61,417 bases of DNA from Acholeplasmataceae bacterium (GCA_018400755.1 JAGYLU010000005.1:1-61417); one strand, 5' to 3'; positions 33,615 to 43,725 are shown, counted from the stretch's first letter. The notes: a model not told the origin generated them from the sequence alone. Made by a program: numbers and translations.

Positions 33615-34729
33615 ATGAAACCCATCTATCTGGATCGTTCGCAACCACCCCGGTGAGCGATATATCTTTTTAGCGATGCGTCCTTATTTTGAAGACGCTT
33701 TTGGCAATCCATCATCTTTATATGAGATTGGAGCAGCCGCCAAACGGACCATCAACAATGCCCAAAGCAATCGCGATGACTTTGAATGCCGATCCGACAT
33801 CGATCTGACTACCTCGAGGAGACCGAAGCCACTAACTTTGCAATCAGGGCCTTGCCTTCAAGAACCATCTGAAGGGATTCTCGACTCGATTGAACATCAC
33901 CCAACCTTGCATGCCTGTGAGTTCATGAAACACTCGGTCGGAAAACAGTCTACATTCCTGTTGACAGTGAAGGGATGATTGATCTGGGCATTGGATCGGT
34001 TGATAAAGAGACCCTCATGGTCTCAATCATTCACGGCAACAACGAAATCGGAACCATCAGGACCTTGAAAAAATTGCCGCGATCACCAAAAAACACAACG
34101 TGCTTCTTCATGTCGATGCGGTCCAATCCTTCTCTCATGTGCCCATCGATCTTGATGCCTTGAAGATTGATTGCCTGACCTTGTCCGCCCACAAGTTCTA
34201 TGGTCCCAAAGGGATCGGACTGCTCTATATCAGAAAGGGCCTTCTGATCACCCCTTTGATCCACGGCGGTGCCCAGGAAATGAAACACCGGGCTGGTACC
34301 GAGAATGTCCCTTATATCGTCGGTATGGCCGAGGCGATGAAATCCGCCCATCTCGATATGACATCTCATGTCACATCACTAAGGGCACGAGCGGATAGAC
34401 TCTATCAGATGATCAAGACCCGATTCCCATCGGTCAGGCTGAACGGTCCGATGATTGGAGATGCCCGTCTGCCCGGTCATCTTTCCCTAAGTTTTCCCGA
34501 CATCAATGGGTTCGAACTGGCCTTCCAATTGAATCGACTTGGTGTCTATGTCTCAACTGGATCGGCCTGTAGCGCTTCAAGCATGTTGCCGTCTCATGTC
34601 CTAAAAGCCATTGGCGTCCCTTCTGATTACATCAATGGCACCATCAGAATGACCCTTGGTCTAAAGACGAGCGATGCCGACATCGATGACGTGGTTGAAA
34701 GACTTGTCCAAGCCATGGATGCCCTATGA
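33615..34729 (+). pseudogene. Cysteine desulfurase (NifS/IscS-like), multiply frameshifted
   Basis: An intact enzyme of about 375 aa would take sulfur from cysteine with PLP. The pieces fall in changing frames: MKPIYLD (33615), FATTPVSD (33638), MRPYFEDAFGNPSSLYEIG (33676), TEATNFAIR (33822), a frame with LHACEFMKH (near 33910), IPVDSEGMIDL then VSIIHGNNEIGTIR (33957 on) and finally the whole C-terminal 210 residues from 34100, with AHKFYGPKG (PLP Lys) and STGSACSA (catalytic Cys). At least six frame changes lie in the first 490 bp, none in the last 630. This is a decaying gene. The C-terminal frame could still be made, but without PLP-domain completeness it should be inactive. Confidence 0.88.
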
Positions 34730-34740
34730 TCCAAACAAGA

Positions 34741-34774
34741 ACGCCACTCACACGAGAAGTCGTATCAGTGGCGT
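34741..34774. terminator. Hairpin between the desulfurase pseudogene and deoB
   Basis: ACGCCACT and AGTGGCGT form an 8-bp stem around an 18-nt loop. It lies between converging genes; the T run is poor on both strands, so termination strength is uncertain. Confidence 0.5.
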
Positions 34775-34780
34775 GATCCT

Positions 34781-35956
34781 TTATGTCAACAAATCTTTAA
34801 ACGATGTCCCGTAGGTGGTCTTCTCAGTCTTGAAGATGTCAGTGATGGTCTTCCCGATATCAGCGAAAGTTTTTCTCGTCGCCATCATCTTTGGTGCCTT
34901 GAACCGTTTTGAATAAGAGATCAAAGGCACATATTCACGGGTATGGTCCGTTCCGTGATGGATCGGATCGTTGCCGTGATCAGCGGTCAGGATCAATAGG
35001 TCATCCTCACCAAGTTCTGCCATCAGTTCGGGGAGTTGACGGTCAAAAGCCTCAATGGCACGACCATAGCCGATGGGATCCCGGCGATGACCATATAAGG
35101 CATCAAAATCCACCAAGTTCAAGAAACATAGGCCGTTGAAGTTCTTCTTCGCATAGGCAGTGATCTTTCTCATGCCGTCATCATTCGAGACGGTTTTTTC
35201 GAATTCAGTGATGCCGTATCCATCAAAGATGTCATTGATCTTACCTAAGGCAATCACATCATACCCGGCTTCCTCAAGAAAATTAAGGGCGGTCTTCCCA
35301 CTTGGTTTGAGGGCGTAGTCGTGGCGGTTTGATGTCCGTTTGAAGGTTTCTTTGGACGATCCCAAAAATGGTCTTGTGATCACTCTGCCAACTTTCCATT
35401 CCGGTTTCATGGTGATCTCTCTGGCGATTTCAGAGATTCGATACTGCTCTTTGATCGGAATGATCTCTTCGTGCATGGCGATCTGAAGCACCGAATCAGC
35501 AGACGTGTAGACAATCAGATCCCCCGTCTTCATATGATGCTCGCCCAAATCCTTGATGATCTCGGTGCCTGAGGCGGCGATGTTTCCCACGATGTTTCGG
35601 CCTGTCTGCTTTTTGAGCTCATCAAGCAGTGCCTTGGGAAATCCGGTATCCGTAAAGGTCTGAAATGGCGTCGTGATATGGAGCCCCATCAGTTCCCAAT
35701 GACCGGTCATGGTATCTTTGCCAAGAGATGCCTCTTGCATCTTGCCATAATATGCCGTTGGGGTTCTCACATCATCAATCCCTTTGATTGGGGTGATGTT
35801 TCCATAGCCCAAGGCGCGCATATTGGGAATCTTCAATGCCATCCGCTCGGCAATATGGCCAATCGTATGGGCACCTTCGTCACCATAGGCTTTGGCATCG
35901 GGCGCTTCACCGATGCCCAGACTGTCAAGGACGATCAGAAAAACACGTTTGAACAT
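34781..35956 (-). CDS. deoB: Phosphopentomutase
   Basis: 391 aa, normal length. It interconverts ribose- or deoxyribose-1- and 5-phosphate in nucleoside salvage. Alkaline phosphatase-fold metal motifs are visible: [15 protein letters not shown] (N-terminal Asp), [15 protein letters not shown] (the phospho-acceptor Thr), [13 protein letters not shown] and [20 protein letters not shown]. It is last of the hemW-xerD-deoB transcript, 3 nt after xerD. Confidence 0.94.
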   Translation of the reverse strand: MFKRVFLIVLDSLGIGEAPDAKAYGDEGAHTIGHIAERMALKIPNMRALGYGNITPIKGIDDVRTPTAYYGKMQEASLGKDTMTGHWELMGLHITTPFQTFTDTGFPKALLDELKKQTGRNIVGNIAASGTEIIKDLGEHHMKTGDLIVYTSADSVLQIAMHEEIIPIKEQYRISEIAREITMKPEWKVGRVITRPFLGSSKETFKRTSNRHDYALKPSGKTALNFLEEAGYDVIALGKINDIFDGYGITEFEKTVSNDDGMRKITAYAKKNFNGLCFLNLVDFDALYGHRRDPIGYGRAIEAFDRQLPELMAELGEDDLLILTADHGNDPIHHGTDHTREYVPLISYSKRFKAPKMMATRKTFADIGKTITDIFKTEKTTYGTSFKDLLT

Positions 35957-35959
35957 ATG

Positions 35960-36859
35960 TCAACTCTCCTTCTTGGCGCGGGGATGCGCCTTCATATAAA
36001 CATCATTGATATGTTTCTGGCTGATGTGCGTATAGATCTGGGTGGTGGAAATATCTTCGTGACCGAGCAACGTCTGCAGTGTCCTTAAATCCATGCCGTT
36101 TTCCAAAAGATGGGTTGCGAATGCGTGTCTGAGTGTATGGGGCGAACATTCGGTTTCGATGCCGGCTTTCAAAGAGAGACCTTTTAGAACTTTGAAAAAT
36201 CCGACTCTGGACAAAGTGTCTCCTTGTCTGTTCAAGAAGAGCATCCGCGTGTTCTTCTCTTTTCTGAGGTTTGCACGACCTAGGACGATATACCGCCTAA
36301 GGGCATGAATGGCCATATCGGAGACCGGCACAATCCGTTCTTTGTCACCCTTGCCGTGAACAAGCACATACCCCTCATTCAGATGGATGTCTTCAAGTGA
36401 GAGGCCGAGCAACTCAGTGACTCTGAGTCCCGATCCATAAATCATTTCGATCAATGCCTGATTGCGCATGCCAAGATCGGTTGTCGGGTCAATGGCCTTA
36501 AGGAGTGACAGCACCTCATCGACTGAGAGCACCATTGGTAGTTTCTTCGGTGTTTTCGGTGTCTCAAAATGCGTGGTGATGTCTTCTTTCAGATCTCCTT
36601 CTAGTTTCAGATACCGATGAAATCCCTTCACCGCTGATAGTTTTCTGGCGACACTGGCGGCTGAGACTTTCTTCCTGATGCTTTTGACAAATCCCTCAAT
36701 GTGTCTTTGTTCGATATCTTTGGGATTCTTGATCTTGTGATAAGTCTCTAGAAAGTGTTTGTATTGCTCAAGGTCCCTGGTGTAGGCCAAAACGGTGTTC
36801 TTTGAAAGGCCTTTTTCTTTATTCAGATAGTAAGCAAAATCTTTGATGAGATATTTCAT
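35960..36859 (-). CDS. xerD: Site-specific tyrosine recombinase XerD
   Basis: 299 aa. Xer recombinases resolve chromosome dimers at dif. It has the SAM-like N-terminal domain (LSKNTVLAYTRDLEQYKHFL) and the complete catalytic set: Arg in YGSGLRVTELLGL, Lys in GKGDKERIVP, HTLRHAFATHLL (His and Arg), LLGHEDISTTQIYTH (His and Tyr). Assignment as XerD and not XerC rests on overall resemblance and on its place next to deoB, a known Firmicutes arrangement. It overlaps hemW by 4 nt. Confidence 0.9.
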   Translation of the reverse strand: MKYLIKDFAYYLNKEKGLSKNTVLAYTRDLEQYKHFLETYHKIKNPKDIEQRHIEGFVKSIRKKVSAASVARKLSAVKGFHRYLKLEGDLKEDITTHFETPKTPKKLPMVLSVDEVLSLLKAIDPTTDLGMRNQALIEMIYGSGLRVTELLGLSLEDIHLNEGYVLVHGKGDKERIVPVSDMAIHALRRYIVLGRANLRKEKNTRMLFLNRQGDTLSRVGFFKVLKGLSLKAGIETECSPHTLRHAFATHLLENGMDLRTLQTLLGHEDISTTQIYTHISQKHINDVYMKAHPRAKKES

Positions 36860-37947
36860 ACGAATGCCATGAAGACCTGATTGCCAAGCAATCGGCCCCT
36901 TTCGGTCAGTCTGAGATGGCGGTCAACCACTTCAACCAACCCATCTTCAAGATGTCTGTCCAAAGCATCATAGGCCAAAAAGGGACTGACCATAAATGTT
37001 TTCTCGAACTGATCGAGATTGACACCTTTGTTCATTCGAAGACCAAAGATCAACGTGTCTGCCATCCTATCGGTTTTGGTGGTTTCGTAGGATGTCTTGA
37101 CATAGGATCTCTGGTAGTGTTGCAAAGACTGATGATTCTCATAACGGATACCGTCAAGGAACCCGTGTGCCCCAAGACCACAACCGATGTAGTCAGCCAT
37201 GGTCCAATAGAGGGTGTTATGAACAGACTGATAGCCTTCCATCGCATAACTAGATATTTCATACTGGTTGAATCCCATCTGGCCAAGGGAAGTGGTGATG
37301 TGCTCATACCAACGGGCGGTCTCATCATCCTCCATGGGATGAAACTGACCCTTTTTGAAGAGATGCCAAAAAACAGTTTTCTCTTCCAAGATCAACTGAT
37401 ACCATGAGATATGCTTGATTCCAAGTGATCTGACCTGTCTCAGATCTTCTAGAATCATCGCCTCGGTTTGTCCGGGAATACCAAAGATGAGGTCAATACT
37501 GATGTTTGCGATGCCTTGTGCCCTGAGGTCTTTGACCACCTCAAACACCTGATCATTGGTGTGCTTGCGGTTCAGATATGTCAAAAGACCGGCATCAAAC
37601 GTCTGGACCCCAAGACTGATGCGGTTCACACCGTAAGCTTTCATCAATTGCCCTTTTAAAGACGTATAGGATTCCGGGTTCACTTCGATCGTATATTCAA
37701 CCGCATTGATCTCTTTTAACTGCTCAAAGAGCCGTCTGAATTGACTCAGATCAAGCATCGATGGCGTCCCCCCACCGACATAGATTGTACTGACATCGGA
37801 AAAACGATCCCGGTAAGTGGTGAGTTCCTTCCCGAGCGTCTCCAGATAAGTGTTGATCATGGTCTTGTTGCTTGGCACACGTTTGACAAAATCACAATAA
37901 TGACAAATGGCTTCGCAAAACGGGATGTGTATGTATAGACCGGTCAT
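36856..37947 (-). CDS. hemW: Radical SAM coproporphyrinogen oxidase-like protein HemW
   Basis: 363 aa. The cluster motif is CEAICHYCDF (CxxxCxxC), followed by YVGGGTPSML and SLGVQTFDAGLL. It lacks the extra cysteine pattern of true HemN, and the organism shows no heme genes here, so HemW (heme chaperone-like) is the better name; its function in a heme-poor cell is unclear. It is first of the hemW-xerD-deoB operon. A TATAAT box lies at 37968-37973 on the minus strand. Confidence 0.88.
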   Translation of the reverse strand: MTGLYIHIPFCEAICHYCDFVKRVPSNKTMINTYLETLGKELTTYRDRFSDVSTIYVGGGTPSMLDLSQFRRLFEQLKEINAVEYTIEVNPESYTSLKGQLMKAYGVNRISLGVQTFDAGLLTYLNRKHTNDQVFEVVKDLRAQGIANISIDLIFGIPGQTEAMILEDLRQVRSLGIKHISWYQLILEEKTVFWHLFKKGQFHPMEDDETARWYEHITTSLGQMGFNQYEISSYAMEGYQSVHNTLYWTMADYIGCGLGAHGFLDGIRYENHQSLQHYQRSYVKTSYETTKTDRMADTLIFGLRMNKGVNLDQFEKTFMVSPFLAYDALDRHLEDGLVEVVDRHLRLTERGRLLGNQVFMAFV

Positions 37948-38010
37948 GGTATCCCTCTTTCATTCCCATTATACCAAAAAAAGTGACCTACCGATTGACG
38001 GAAGACAAAG

Positions 38011-38038
38011 AAAAAAGTGATGCATCAATCATCACTTT
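38011..38038 (-). terminator. Terminator of lepA
   Basis: On the minus strand AAAGTGATG and CATCACTTT form a 9-bp stem with a 7-nt loop and a following T-rich run. The lepA stop codon lies within the hairpin. Confidence 0.8.
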
Positions 38039-39857
38039 TGGCAAGAATCGCGGTAAACGCTTCTTGAGGAACATCGACCCGACCGATCGACTTCATCTTC
38101 TTCTTTCCTTCCTTCTGTTTTGAAAGAAGTTTCTTCTTACGTGAGATATCCCCACCATAACATTTGGCGAGCACATCCTTGCGCATGGCTTTGATGGTCG
38201 TCCGGGCGATGATCTTCGATCCGAGTGCTGCCTGCACGGGAATTTCAAACATCTGTCTGGGAACAAGTTCGACCATTTTCTCACAAATGGCCTTTCCCCG
38301 ATAATAGGCAAAATCACGATGGACAATGGTCGATAAGGCATCAACGACTTCCCCATTCAGAAGAATATCCATCTTCTGCGGTTCGACTCTCTTGTATCCA
38401 GCCTCATCGATCATATGGTAATCAAAGGAGGCATACCCCTTGGTCGCGGATTTCAGTTTGTCAAAGAAATCATAGACAATTTCCGAAAGCGGAAGTTCAT
38501 AGGTGATGACAACACGGTTGTCATCCACATAATGCATATCGCCAAAAATACCACGTTTTTTCTGAGAGATATCCATGACCGCACCAACATAGTCTTTTGG
38601 TGACATGATGGTTGCCTTGACATAGGGTTCCTCAATGCCGTCGATCCGTTGTGGCTCCGGCATGTTTGTGGGATTGTCAACGGGAATCACTTGTCCATCA
38701 GTCAGATGGACATGATAGATGACCGATGGGGCGGTCGCGATCAGATCGATATTGAATTCGCGACGGATCCGCTCCTGGATGATCTCCATATGCAAAAGTC
38801 CCAAGAAGCCTGAACGGAATCCAAAGCCTAAGGCTTGTGAGGTTTCTGGTTCATAGATCAAGGAAGCATCATTTAAAGAAAGCTTATCAAGGGCATCCTT
38901 CAGGTCATTGTAATCGGAATTGTCAAGCGGGTACAAGCCACAAAAGACGACAGGATTAAGCGTTCTATATCCGGGCAGTGGACTTTCTGCCTGCTGATTC
39001 AGATGGGTGACGGTATCACCGACACGCACGGTATTGATGTCTTTGATGGAGGCTGTGAAGTAGCCAACATCACCAGGGCCAAGGGCGGCTCTTTTGATGG
39101 GTTTGGGGGTGTGGATTCCGACCTCTAGGACCTCATAGACCGTCTGAGAGGCCATGAACGTGATCATATCACCTTTCTTGATGGTCCCATTGACGATTCT
39201 GATCGAGGGAATGACCCCTTTGTAGGGATCAAAGACTGAGTCAAAGACCAGTGCTTGCAAGGGTTTTCCAGCATCCCCGGTCGGAGCGGGAATGTCAGTT
39301 ACGATTCTTTCTAGAATCAAGTCAATGCCGATGCCATCTTTGGCACTGGCAAGGATGGCATCTTGAGCGGGGATCCCGATGATGTCCTCAATCTCCTTGA
39401 TGACCCGATCAGGTTCCGCACTTTGTAGGTCAATCTTATTGATGACGGGAATGATCGCAAGATCATGGTCGATCGCAAGATAAACGTTTGCAAGCGTCTG
39501 GGCTTCGATGCCTTGGACCGCATCAACGACCAAAACAGCGCCTTCGCAAGCTGCCAGAGATCTTGAGACCTCATAAGTGAAATCGACATGCCCTGGAGTA
39601 TCAATCAGGTGCATGATGATCTCTTCCCCATCAGGGCGCTTATAGAGCATTTCAACCGCGTTCAGCTTGATCGTGATGCCGCGTTCCCGTTCGAGATCCA
39701 TGGAATCAAGCATCTGGGCTTTCATGTCCCTTGAACTGACGGTTTCCGTCCGTTGCAAAAGCCTGTCGGCAAGTGTTGACTTACCGTGATCGATATGCGC
39801 GATGATTGAGAAGTTTCGGATCCTCTTTTGGCGTTCATTAAAGTCTTTGACGTTCAT
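38025..39857 (-). CDS. lepA: Elongation factor 4 (back-translocating GTPase)
   Basis: 610 aa. It has the GTPase motifs [15 protein letters not shown] (P-loop), [18 protein letters not shown], and the C-terminal LepA-specific block [18 protein letters not shown]. LepA/EF4 acts on stalled or mis-assembled ribosomes. The ATG at 39857 is preferred: GAAAGGA is 9 nt upstream, while it touches the earlier ATG (39866). Its promoter and that of the downstream lipoprotein are divergent. Confidence 0.93.
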   Translation of the reverse strand: MNVKDFNERQKRIRNFSIIAHIDHGKSTLADRLLQRTETVSSRDMKAQMLDSMDLERERGITIKLNAVEMLYKRPDGEEIIMHLIDTPGHVDFTYEVSRSLAACEGAVLVVDAVQGIEAQTLANVYLAIDHDLAIIPVINKIDLQSAEPDRVIKEIEDIIGIPAQDAILASAKDGIGIDLILERIVTDIPAPTGDAGKPLQALVFDSVFDPYKGVIPSIRIVNGTIKKGDMITFMASQTVYEVLEVGIHTPKPIKRAALGPGDVGYFTASIKDINTVRVGDTVTHLNQQAESPLPGYRTLNPVVFCGLYPLDNSDYNDLKDALDKLSLNDASLIYEPETSQALGFGFRSGFLGLLHMEIIQERIRREFNIDLIATAPSVIYHVHLTDGQVIPVDNPTNMPEPQRIDGIEEPYVKATIMSPKDYVGAVMDISQKKRGIFGDMHYVDDNRVVITYELPLSEIVYDFFDKLKSATKGYASFDYHMIDEAGYKRVEPQKMDILLNGEVVDALSTIVHRDFAYYRGKAICEKMVELVPRQMFEIPVQAALGSKIIARTTIKAMRKDVLAKCYGGDISRKKKLLSKQKEGKKKMKSIGRVDVPQEAFTAILAKSDD

Positions 39858-39881
39858 CTGATCCATTCCTTTCGCGTGAAT

Positions 39882-39909
39882 ATTGTATCATTTTTCGCTG
39901 TCATATCAA
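39882..39909 (-). promoter_or_regulatory. Promoter of lepA
   Basis: On the minus strand TTGATA (39904-39909), 16-bp spacer, TACAAT (39882-39887). Confidence 0.65.
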
Positions 39910-39989
39910 AGCGAAAAATCGAGAACATACAGTTTTCATGTTATTTGAAGTTAGAAAACGTTTTTAGTATTCAGAGGTTAAAAATTTAG

Positions 39990-40018
39990 TTGCAAATCAC
40001 TTGCGAATTCGGTATAAT
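39990..40018 (+). promoter_or_regulatory. Promoter of the cysteine-triplet lipoprotein
   Basis: TTGCAA (39990-39995), 17-bp spacer, TATAAT (40013-40018); a strong AGGAGG site and A-rich leader follow. Confidence 0.75.
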
Positions 40019-40054
40019 CAAGGTGTAGAAAAACAATACAGGAGGAATTAAATC

Positions 40055-40930
40055 ATGAAAAAACTGTTTACAATGTTTTTTGTTGCGCTGCTCGCCTTCA
40101 CTTTGATCGGTTGCGGTAACGATTGCGAAGAGTGCGAAGTTTGTGAAACCTGCGAAACGTGTGACGTATGCGAAGATCAAGCATTTGGTTACGGTGTCGG
40201 TTATCAGGTCGTCCATGGACACTATGTCGGTGTTGCCAAGGTTGTTGTTGATGAAGACGATGCGGTTGTCTCAGTTGATTTCGATGAATACTATCTCCCT
40301 TACAGCTGGGCAAAAGTCACCCCGGAAGATCCTGAAAACCTTCCTGACACCATCGTTAAGCAAGTCGTCATTTATCGTGATGGAAGTTTGCTTGACCAGT
40401 ACTATGCCAAGTATCTCTCCGTTGACGGTGTTCTCTATACAGGCACAGTCACAGGCGATGCACCTTATGAAGAAGTCGAAGGCGAAGATGTCGTTGTTGT
40501 TGGCACTTCACAAGTACTGACCTATTCAGCCACTGGCGTCGCTGACTTCGACGTATGGGTCGAAACTCCGGCAAACGCCCAAAGCTATGTTGAAGCCATT
40601 GAAGCAGGTCTTGTCTTTATTGCCGATGAAACTGGTGCGGCACTTGATCTCGTTCAAGCAGATGCTTCCGCGATGCATGGCTGGTCAAAGACTGTCACAC
40701 CTTACTGGCAGCTTCCTGGCAGAGGCCTCGGTTGGGGCGGTAACATGAAAGCCATTGCTGATGCCCTAGTTGGTACAACATTTGACACTGCTGCTGAAGA
40801 AATCGCCCAGAACCTTGATAACTTTTGGGAAATTGGCGACATCACAACTGGTGCAACCCTTTCTGACTTCGTTGATTATTACGAACTCGCCGAAGCTGCT
40901 TACAACGCCGCTGTCGCATCCAAGGAATAA
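40055..40930 (+). CDS. Lipoprotein with a period-3 cysteine repeat after the lipobox
   Basis: 291 aa. The signal ends FTLIGC, with Cys20 as the lipid anchor. Then cysteines 24, 27, 30, 33, 36 and 39 fall at every third residue, separated mostly by acidic pairs (CEE-CEV-CET-CET-CDV-CED), encoded by six 9-bp units (40124-40177). The rest (residues 45-291) is acidic, extracellular and alpha/beta; YGVGYQVVHGHYVGVAKVVV followed by YYLPYSWAKV recalls, without proving, FMN-binding-type lipoprotein repeats. Monocistronic, with its own promoter and terminator. The function is unknown; a metal or redox role for the cysteines is plausible. Confidence 0.85.
   Translation: MKKLFTMFFVALLAFTLIGCGNDCEECEVCETCETCDVCEDQAFGYGVGYQVVHGHYVGVAKVVVDEDDAVVSVDFDEYYLPYSWAKVTPEDPENLPDTIVKQVVIYRDGSLLDQYYAKYLSVDGVLYTGTVTGDAPYEEVEGEDVVVVGTSQVLTYSATGVADFDVWVETPANAQSYVEAIEAGLVFIADETGAALDLVQADASAMHGWSKTVTPYWQLPGRGLGWGGNMKAIADALVGTTFDTAAEEIAQNLDNFWEIGDITTGATLSDFVDYYELAEAAYNAAVASKE
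40124..40177 (+). repeat. Six 9-bp units encoding the Cys-acidic-x repeat
   Basis: Units of the form TGYGAANNN repeat six times in frame, for example TGCGAAGAG, TGCGAAGTT, TGTGAAACC. They encode the cysteine triplets of the lipoprotein. Third positions differ between units, so the protein pattern and not just recent slippage is being kept. Confidence 0.75.
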
Positions 40931-40948
40931 TCACTTTCTGAAAGACTT

Positions 40949-40977
40949 AGAACACACTTCGGTGTGTTCTTTTTTTT
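40949..40977 (+). terminator. Terminator of the cysteine-triplet lipoprotein gene
   Basis: AGAACACAC-TTCG-GTGTGTTCT, a 9-bp stem with a stable TTCG loop and a T7 run. Confidence 0.9.
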
Positions 40978-40999
40978 CGAAAAAAAAGGCCTTGAGGCC

Positions 41000-42262
41000 T
41001 TAGTTGATCATGGAACCTTCATCTGTGACTTTGATCAGAATCTCAAGAACCTTCTTCTTATCAGCGTTGGTTACGGTCACATCAAGATGTCTGAAAACAA
41101 AGTGGTCACCAATTTCTGGAATACGTCCGAGTTCTTCTTGGACCCATCCGTTGACGGTCGAGAAATCAAATGAGTCGTCTTCTTCGATCCCTAGGATATC
41201 GAAAACCTCATCGACTGCGGCATGTCCCTTGACTTTGAACGTATGATCATCAATGGTTGTGATTTCCTCAATGATCTGGTCATGCTCATCCCATATGTCA
41301 CCAACAAGTTCCTCAAGGATGTCTTCCATGGTAACAACACCGACGGTTCCACCAAACTCATCTCTGACAACCGCCAAATGAGCTTGGTTCTTTCTAAGCA
41401 ATGTCAGAAGATCGTGAACACCCATGTACTCGGTGACATAAAAAGCGGGCTGCACAATCGATGCCAAAGATTTCTGGTCAATTAGGACGTCATGATAGAA
41501 ATCCTTGTGGTTGATGATCCCTTTGATGTGATCCATGTCTTTTTCAAAAACCGGGATTCTTGAATATCCGGATTTTCTGAATGCTTCTTTGATCTGATTG
41601 GGGTCATCTGTCACCTCGACAGCAACAACATTCACCCGGGGAGTGAAGATGTCTTCGATGCGCAAGTCATCAAAATCGATGACGCTTCTGATCAAATCGC
41701 TTTCATTTTCATTGATTTCGCCTTCACTCTTTGCCTCATCAACATAGGTCAGGAGTTCTTCTTCGGTAATGGTTTTCCCTTTCTTGAAGTCAAACACACG
41801 ATTCATCAGCTTTTGAATATTGCCAAACAACAGGTTTAGCGGGTATAAGAGAAAGATAAGGACAGTGATGATCGGGGTGACAGCTAGCGCATAGGCTTCA
41901 GGAATCTCCTTGGCCAAGCTTTTTGGTGTGATTTCTCCGAAAACCAAGACCACCGTGGTCATGACCGCGGTCGAGACGGTTATCCCGGAATTGCCTCCGA
42001 TCAACCTCACGAACAGGACGGTCGCTAGCGACGCCGATGCGATATTCACGATATTGTTTCCAATCAAAATAGTGATCAGAACCCGGTCAAAGCGCTCTGA
42101 GAGGTTTAGGGTACGGGCAGCATTCTTATGACCATTTTGGACCATATGTTTCAATTTGACCTTATTCAGTGAGGAAAACGCGGTTTCCGTGGCTGAGAAA
42201 AACGCCGATAGAAAGACTAGGATGACAAGTGCGATAACGATATTCAGATCACTGGTGTTCAT
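41000..42262 (-). CDS. CNNM/CorC-HlyC family transporter (second of a pair)
   Basis: 420 aa. Membrane domain DUF21 (ALVILVFLSAFFSATETAF, then three more helices), two CBS domains (IFTPRVNVVAVEVTD and VVRDEFGGTVGVVTMEDILEEL) and a CorC/HlyC domain at the end. Related proteins export or regulate Mg2+ or Co2+. The ATG at 42262 has GGGAGG upstream and lies inside the end of the preceding gene (14-nt overlap), so translation is coupled. Confidence 0.88.
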   Translation of the reverse strand: MNTSDLNIVIALVILVFLSAFFSATETAFSSLNKVKLKHMVQNGHKNAARTLNLSERFDRVLITILIGNNIVNIASASLATVLFVRLIGGNSGITVSTAVMTTVVLVFGEITPKSLAKEIPEAYALAVTPIITVLIFLLYPLNLLFGNIQKLMNRVFDFKKGKTITEEELLTYVDEAKSEGEINENESDLIRSVIDFDDLRIEDIFTPRVNVVAVEVTDDPNQIKEAFRKSGYSRIPVFEKDMDHIKGIINHKDFYHDVLIDQKSLASIVQPAFYVTEYMGVHDLLTLLRKNQAHLAVVRDEFGGTVGVVTMEDILEELVGDIWDEHDQIIEEITTIDDHTFKVKGHAAVDEVFDILGIEEDDSFDFSTVNGWVQEELGRIPEIGDHFVFRHLDVTVTNADKKKVLEILIKVTDEGSMIN

Positions 42263-43577
42263 TGTCCTCCCCTTCTTCCCCATCGGGGGAACCGAGTCCG
42301 TCCAAGCGGGTGATCCTGACTTTCAAAATCACTTGATCATTCACGTGAAGGACTTCAAACAGATGATTTTTGTATTCGAAAGAAACAACTTCACCGTCTT
42401 CAGGAAAACGTCCCAGGTGACCAAGGATAAAGCCACTGATGGTATCATAGTCCTCAATCGGCAGTCCGATATCAAGGAGATCTTCGACATCATCAATGTT
42501 GATCAGTCCATCAATCTCATAGATATGGTCATCAATGCGAACAATCTCTTCTTCTTCGTCCAAATCATATTCGTCAAAGATGTTTCCGACAATTTCCTCA
42601 ATCAGATCTTCGACAGTGACGATTCCGGCGGTTCCGCCGTACTCATCAAGGACGACCGCAATATGGTTCTTGTCACGCTGCATTTCCTTGAAAAGATCAC
42701 TGATACGCTTTGATTCGGGGATAAAGTAGGGATTTCTGAGCAATTTCCTGATGTCAAGTGGTTCCGCGTCCTTGTTTAGAAAAGGCAACAAATCCTTGAC
42801 ATGAAGGGTTCCGATGATCTGGTCAATGTTTTGTTCGTAGACTGGAAACCGGGTATACTTTTCTGATGTCACGATATCGATGATATCATGCCTTGACGCT
42901 TCAACATCGATTGAGGCGATTTCGGTCCGATGGGTCATGATCTCATCCACGGTGGTGTCATCAAACTCAAAAATGTTATGGATCATTTCCCGTTCATCAT
43001 CATCAATGACACCGGTTTTGCTTGACGCTTCCACAATCGTTCTGATCTCTTCTTCGGTCATGGTCCGTTCATGGTCTGAAGGGTGAAGTCCAAAAAGTTT
43101 GCCAAAGACTCTCGAGAGTCCCATCACAAGGTTAATCAAGGGGCGCATCAGAAAGCGGGCAAAAAAAGCAAAACCCACAAGCTGGTAAGCGAATCGGTCG
43201 GCGTATTTGTAGGCGACCGTCTTTGAGACGAGTGAGCCAAAGACAACATGGAGCACCAACACCAAAGCGATCATCGCAATCAATGCCAGAACACCAAAGG
43301 CTGCCTGAGCGTTCACTGCCGGTAACACCGATTCAACATAGAGCATATAGACAAAAATGCCGCTTAGAATCGGAAAGAGGGTGAGCAACATATGGATCGC
43401 TGTCACATATGGTTTCGAATCCTTGGTGAATGATTGGACCATGAAGGCCTGGCGAACACCCTCTTCGGCGTCATCATCGACTTTTTGGTCTGAAATCGCG
43501 ACCAAAGCGGTCTCAGTTGCCGAAAAAAGCGCATCTAGTATGAACAAAAGAATAATCAACACGATTTTTGTTATCAT
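42249..43577 (-). CDS. CNNM/CorC-HlyC family transporter (first of a pair)
   Basis: 442 aa from the ATG at 43577 (AAGGAG upstream). DUF21 membrane domain (LLFILDALFSATETALVAIS), CBS pair (IMTHRTEIASIDVEAS and VVLDEYGGTAGIVTVEDLIEE) and a C-terminal CorC domain (DTISGFILGHLGRFPEDGE). It differs clearly from its neighbour, so the pair is an old duplication; the two may form a heteromer. A leader with promoter and terminator precedes it. Confidence 0.88.
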   Translation of the reverse strand: MITKIVLIILLFILDALFSATETALVAISDQKVDDDAEEGVRQAFMVQSFTKDSKPYVTAIHMLLTLFPILSGIFVYMLYVESVLPAVNAQAAFGVLALIAMIALVLVLHVVFGSLVSKTVAYKYADRFAYQLVGFAFFARFLMRPLINLVMGLSRVFGKLFGLHPSDHERTMTEEEIRTIVEASSKTGVIDDDEREMIHNIFEFDDTTVDEIMTHRTEIASIDVEASRHDIIDIVTSEKYTRFPVYEQNIDQIIGTLHVKDLLPFLNKDAEPLDIRKLLRNPYFIPESKRISDLFKEMQRDKNHIAVVLDEYGGTAGIVTVEDLIEEIVGNIFDEYDLDEEEEIVRIDDHIYEIDGLINIDDVEDLLDIGLPIEDYDTISGFILGHLGRFPEDGEVVSFEYKNHLFEVLHVNDQVILKVRITRLDGLGSPDGEEGEDNEHQ

Positions 43578-43719
43578 TGGTGTCGCTCCTTTATGCAACA
43601 AAAAAAGACACTGAAAAAAGCGTCATTGTCGTTCGAATCGGATAAGTGGGTCAGCGGATCATCGATCCGACTACTGCTATCTTCCATTGGGTAGAATGTC
43701 ACACTCCATAAAACTGATT
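43578..43719 (-). promoter_or_regulatory. Attenuator-type leader RNA ahead of the CNNM/CorC pair
   Basis: A transcribed leader of about 140 nt runs from near 43719 to the first gene. On the minus strand it has an ACTC/GAGT hairpin, a CTAC/GTAG hairpin, a CGGATC-GAT-GATCCG hairpin and an alternative TCGGAT/ATCCGA pairing that would break it. A terminator stem with a T run lies just before the ribosome site. Two mutually exclusive structures plus a terminator is a riboswitch layout. I do not recognise a known class; M-box and yybP-ykoY conserved cores were looked for by eye and not found. Confidence 0.5.
43600..43630 (-). terminator. Terminator inside the CNNM/CorC leader
   Basis: On the minus strand GACAATGA and TCAGTGTC pair (one mismatch) around an 8-nt loop, followed by T7. 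It lies 22 nt before the first start codon. Confidence 0.6.
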
Positions 43720-43725
43720 GAGTCT

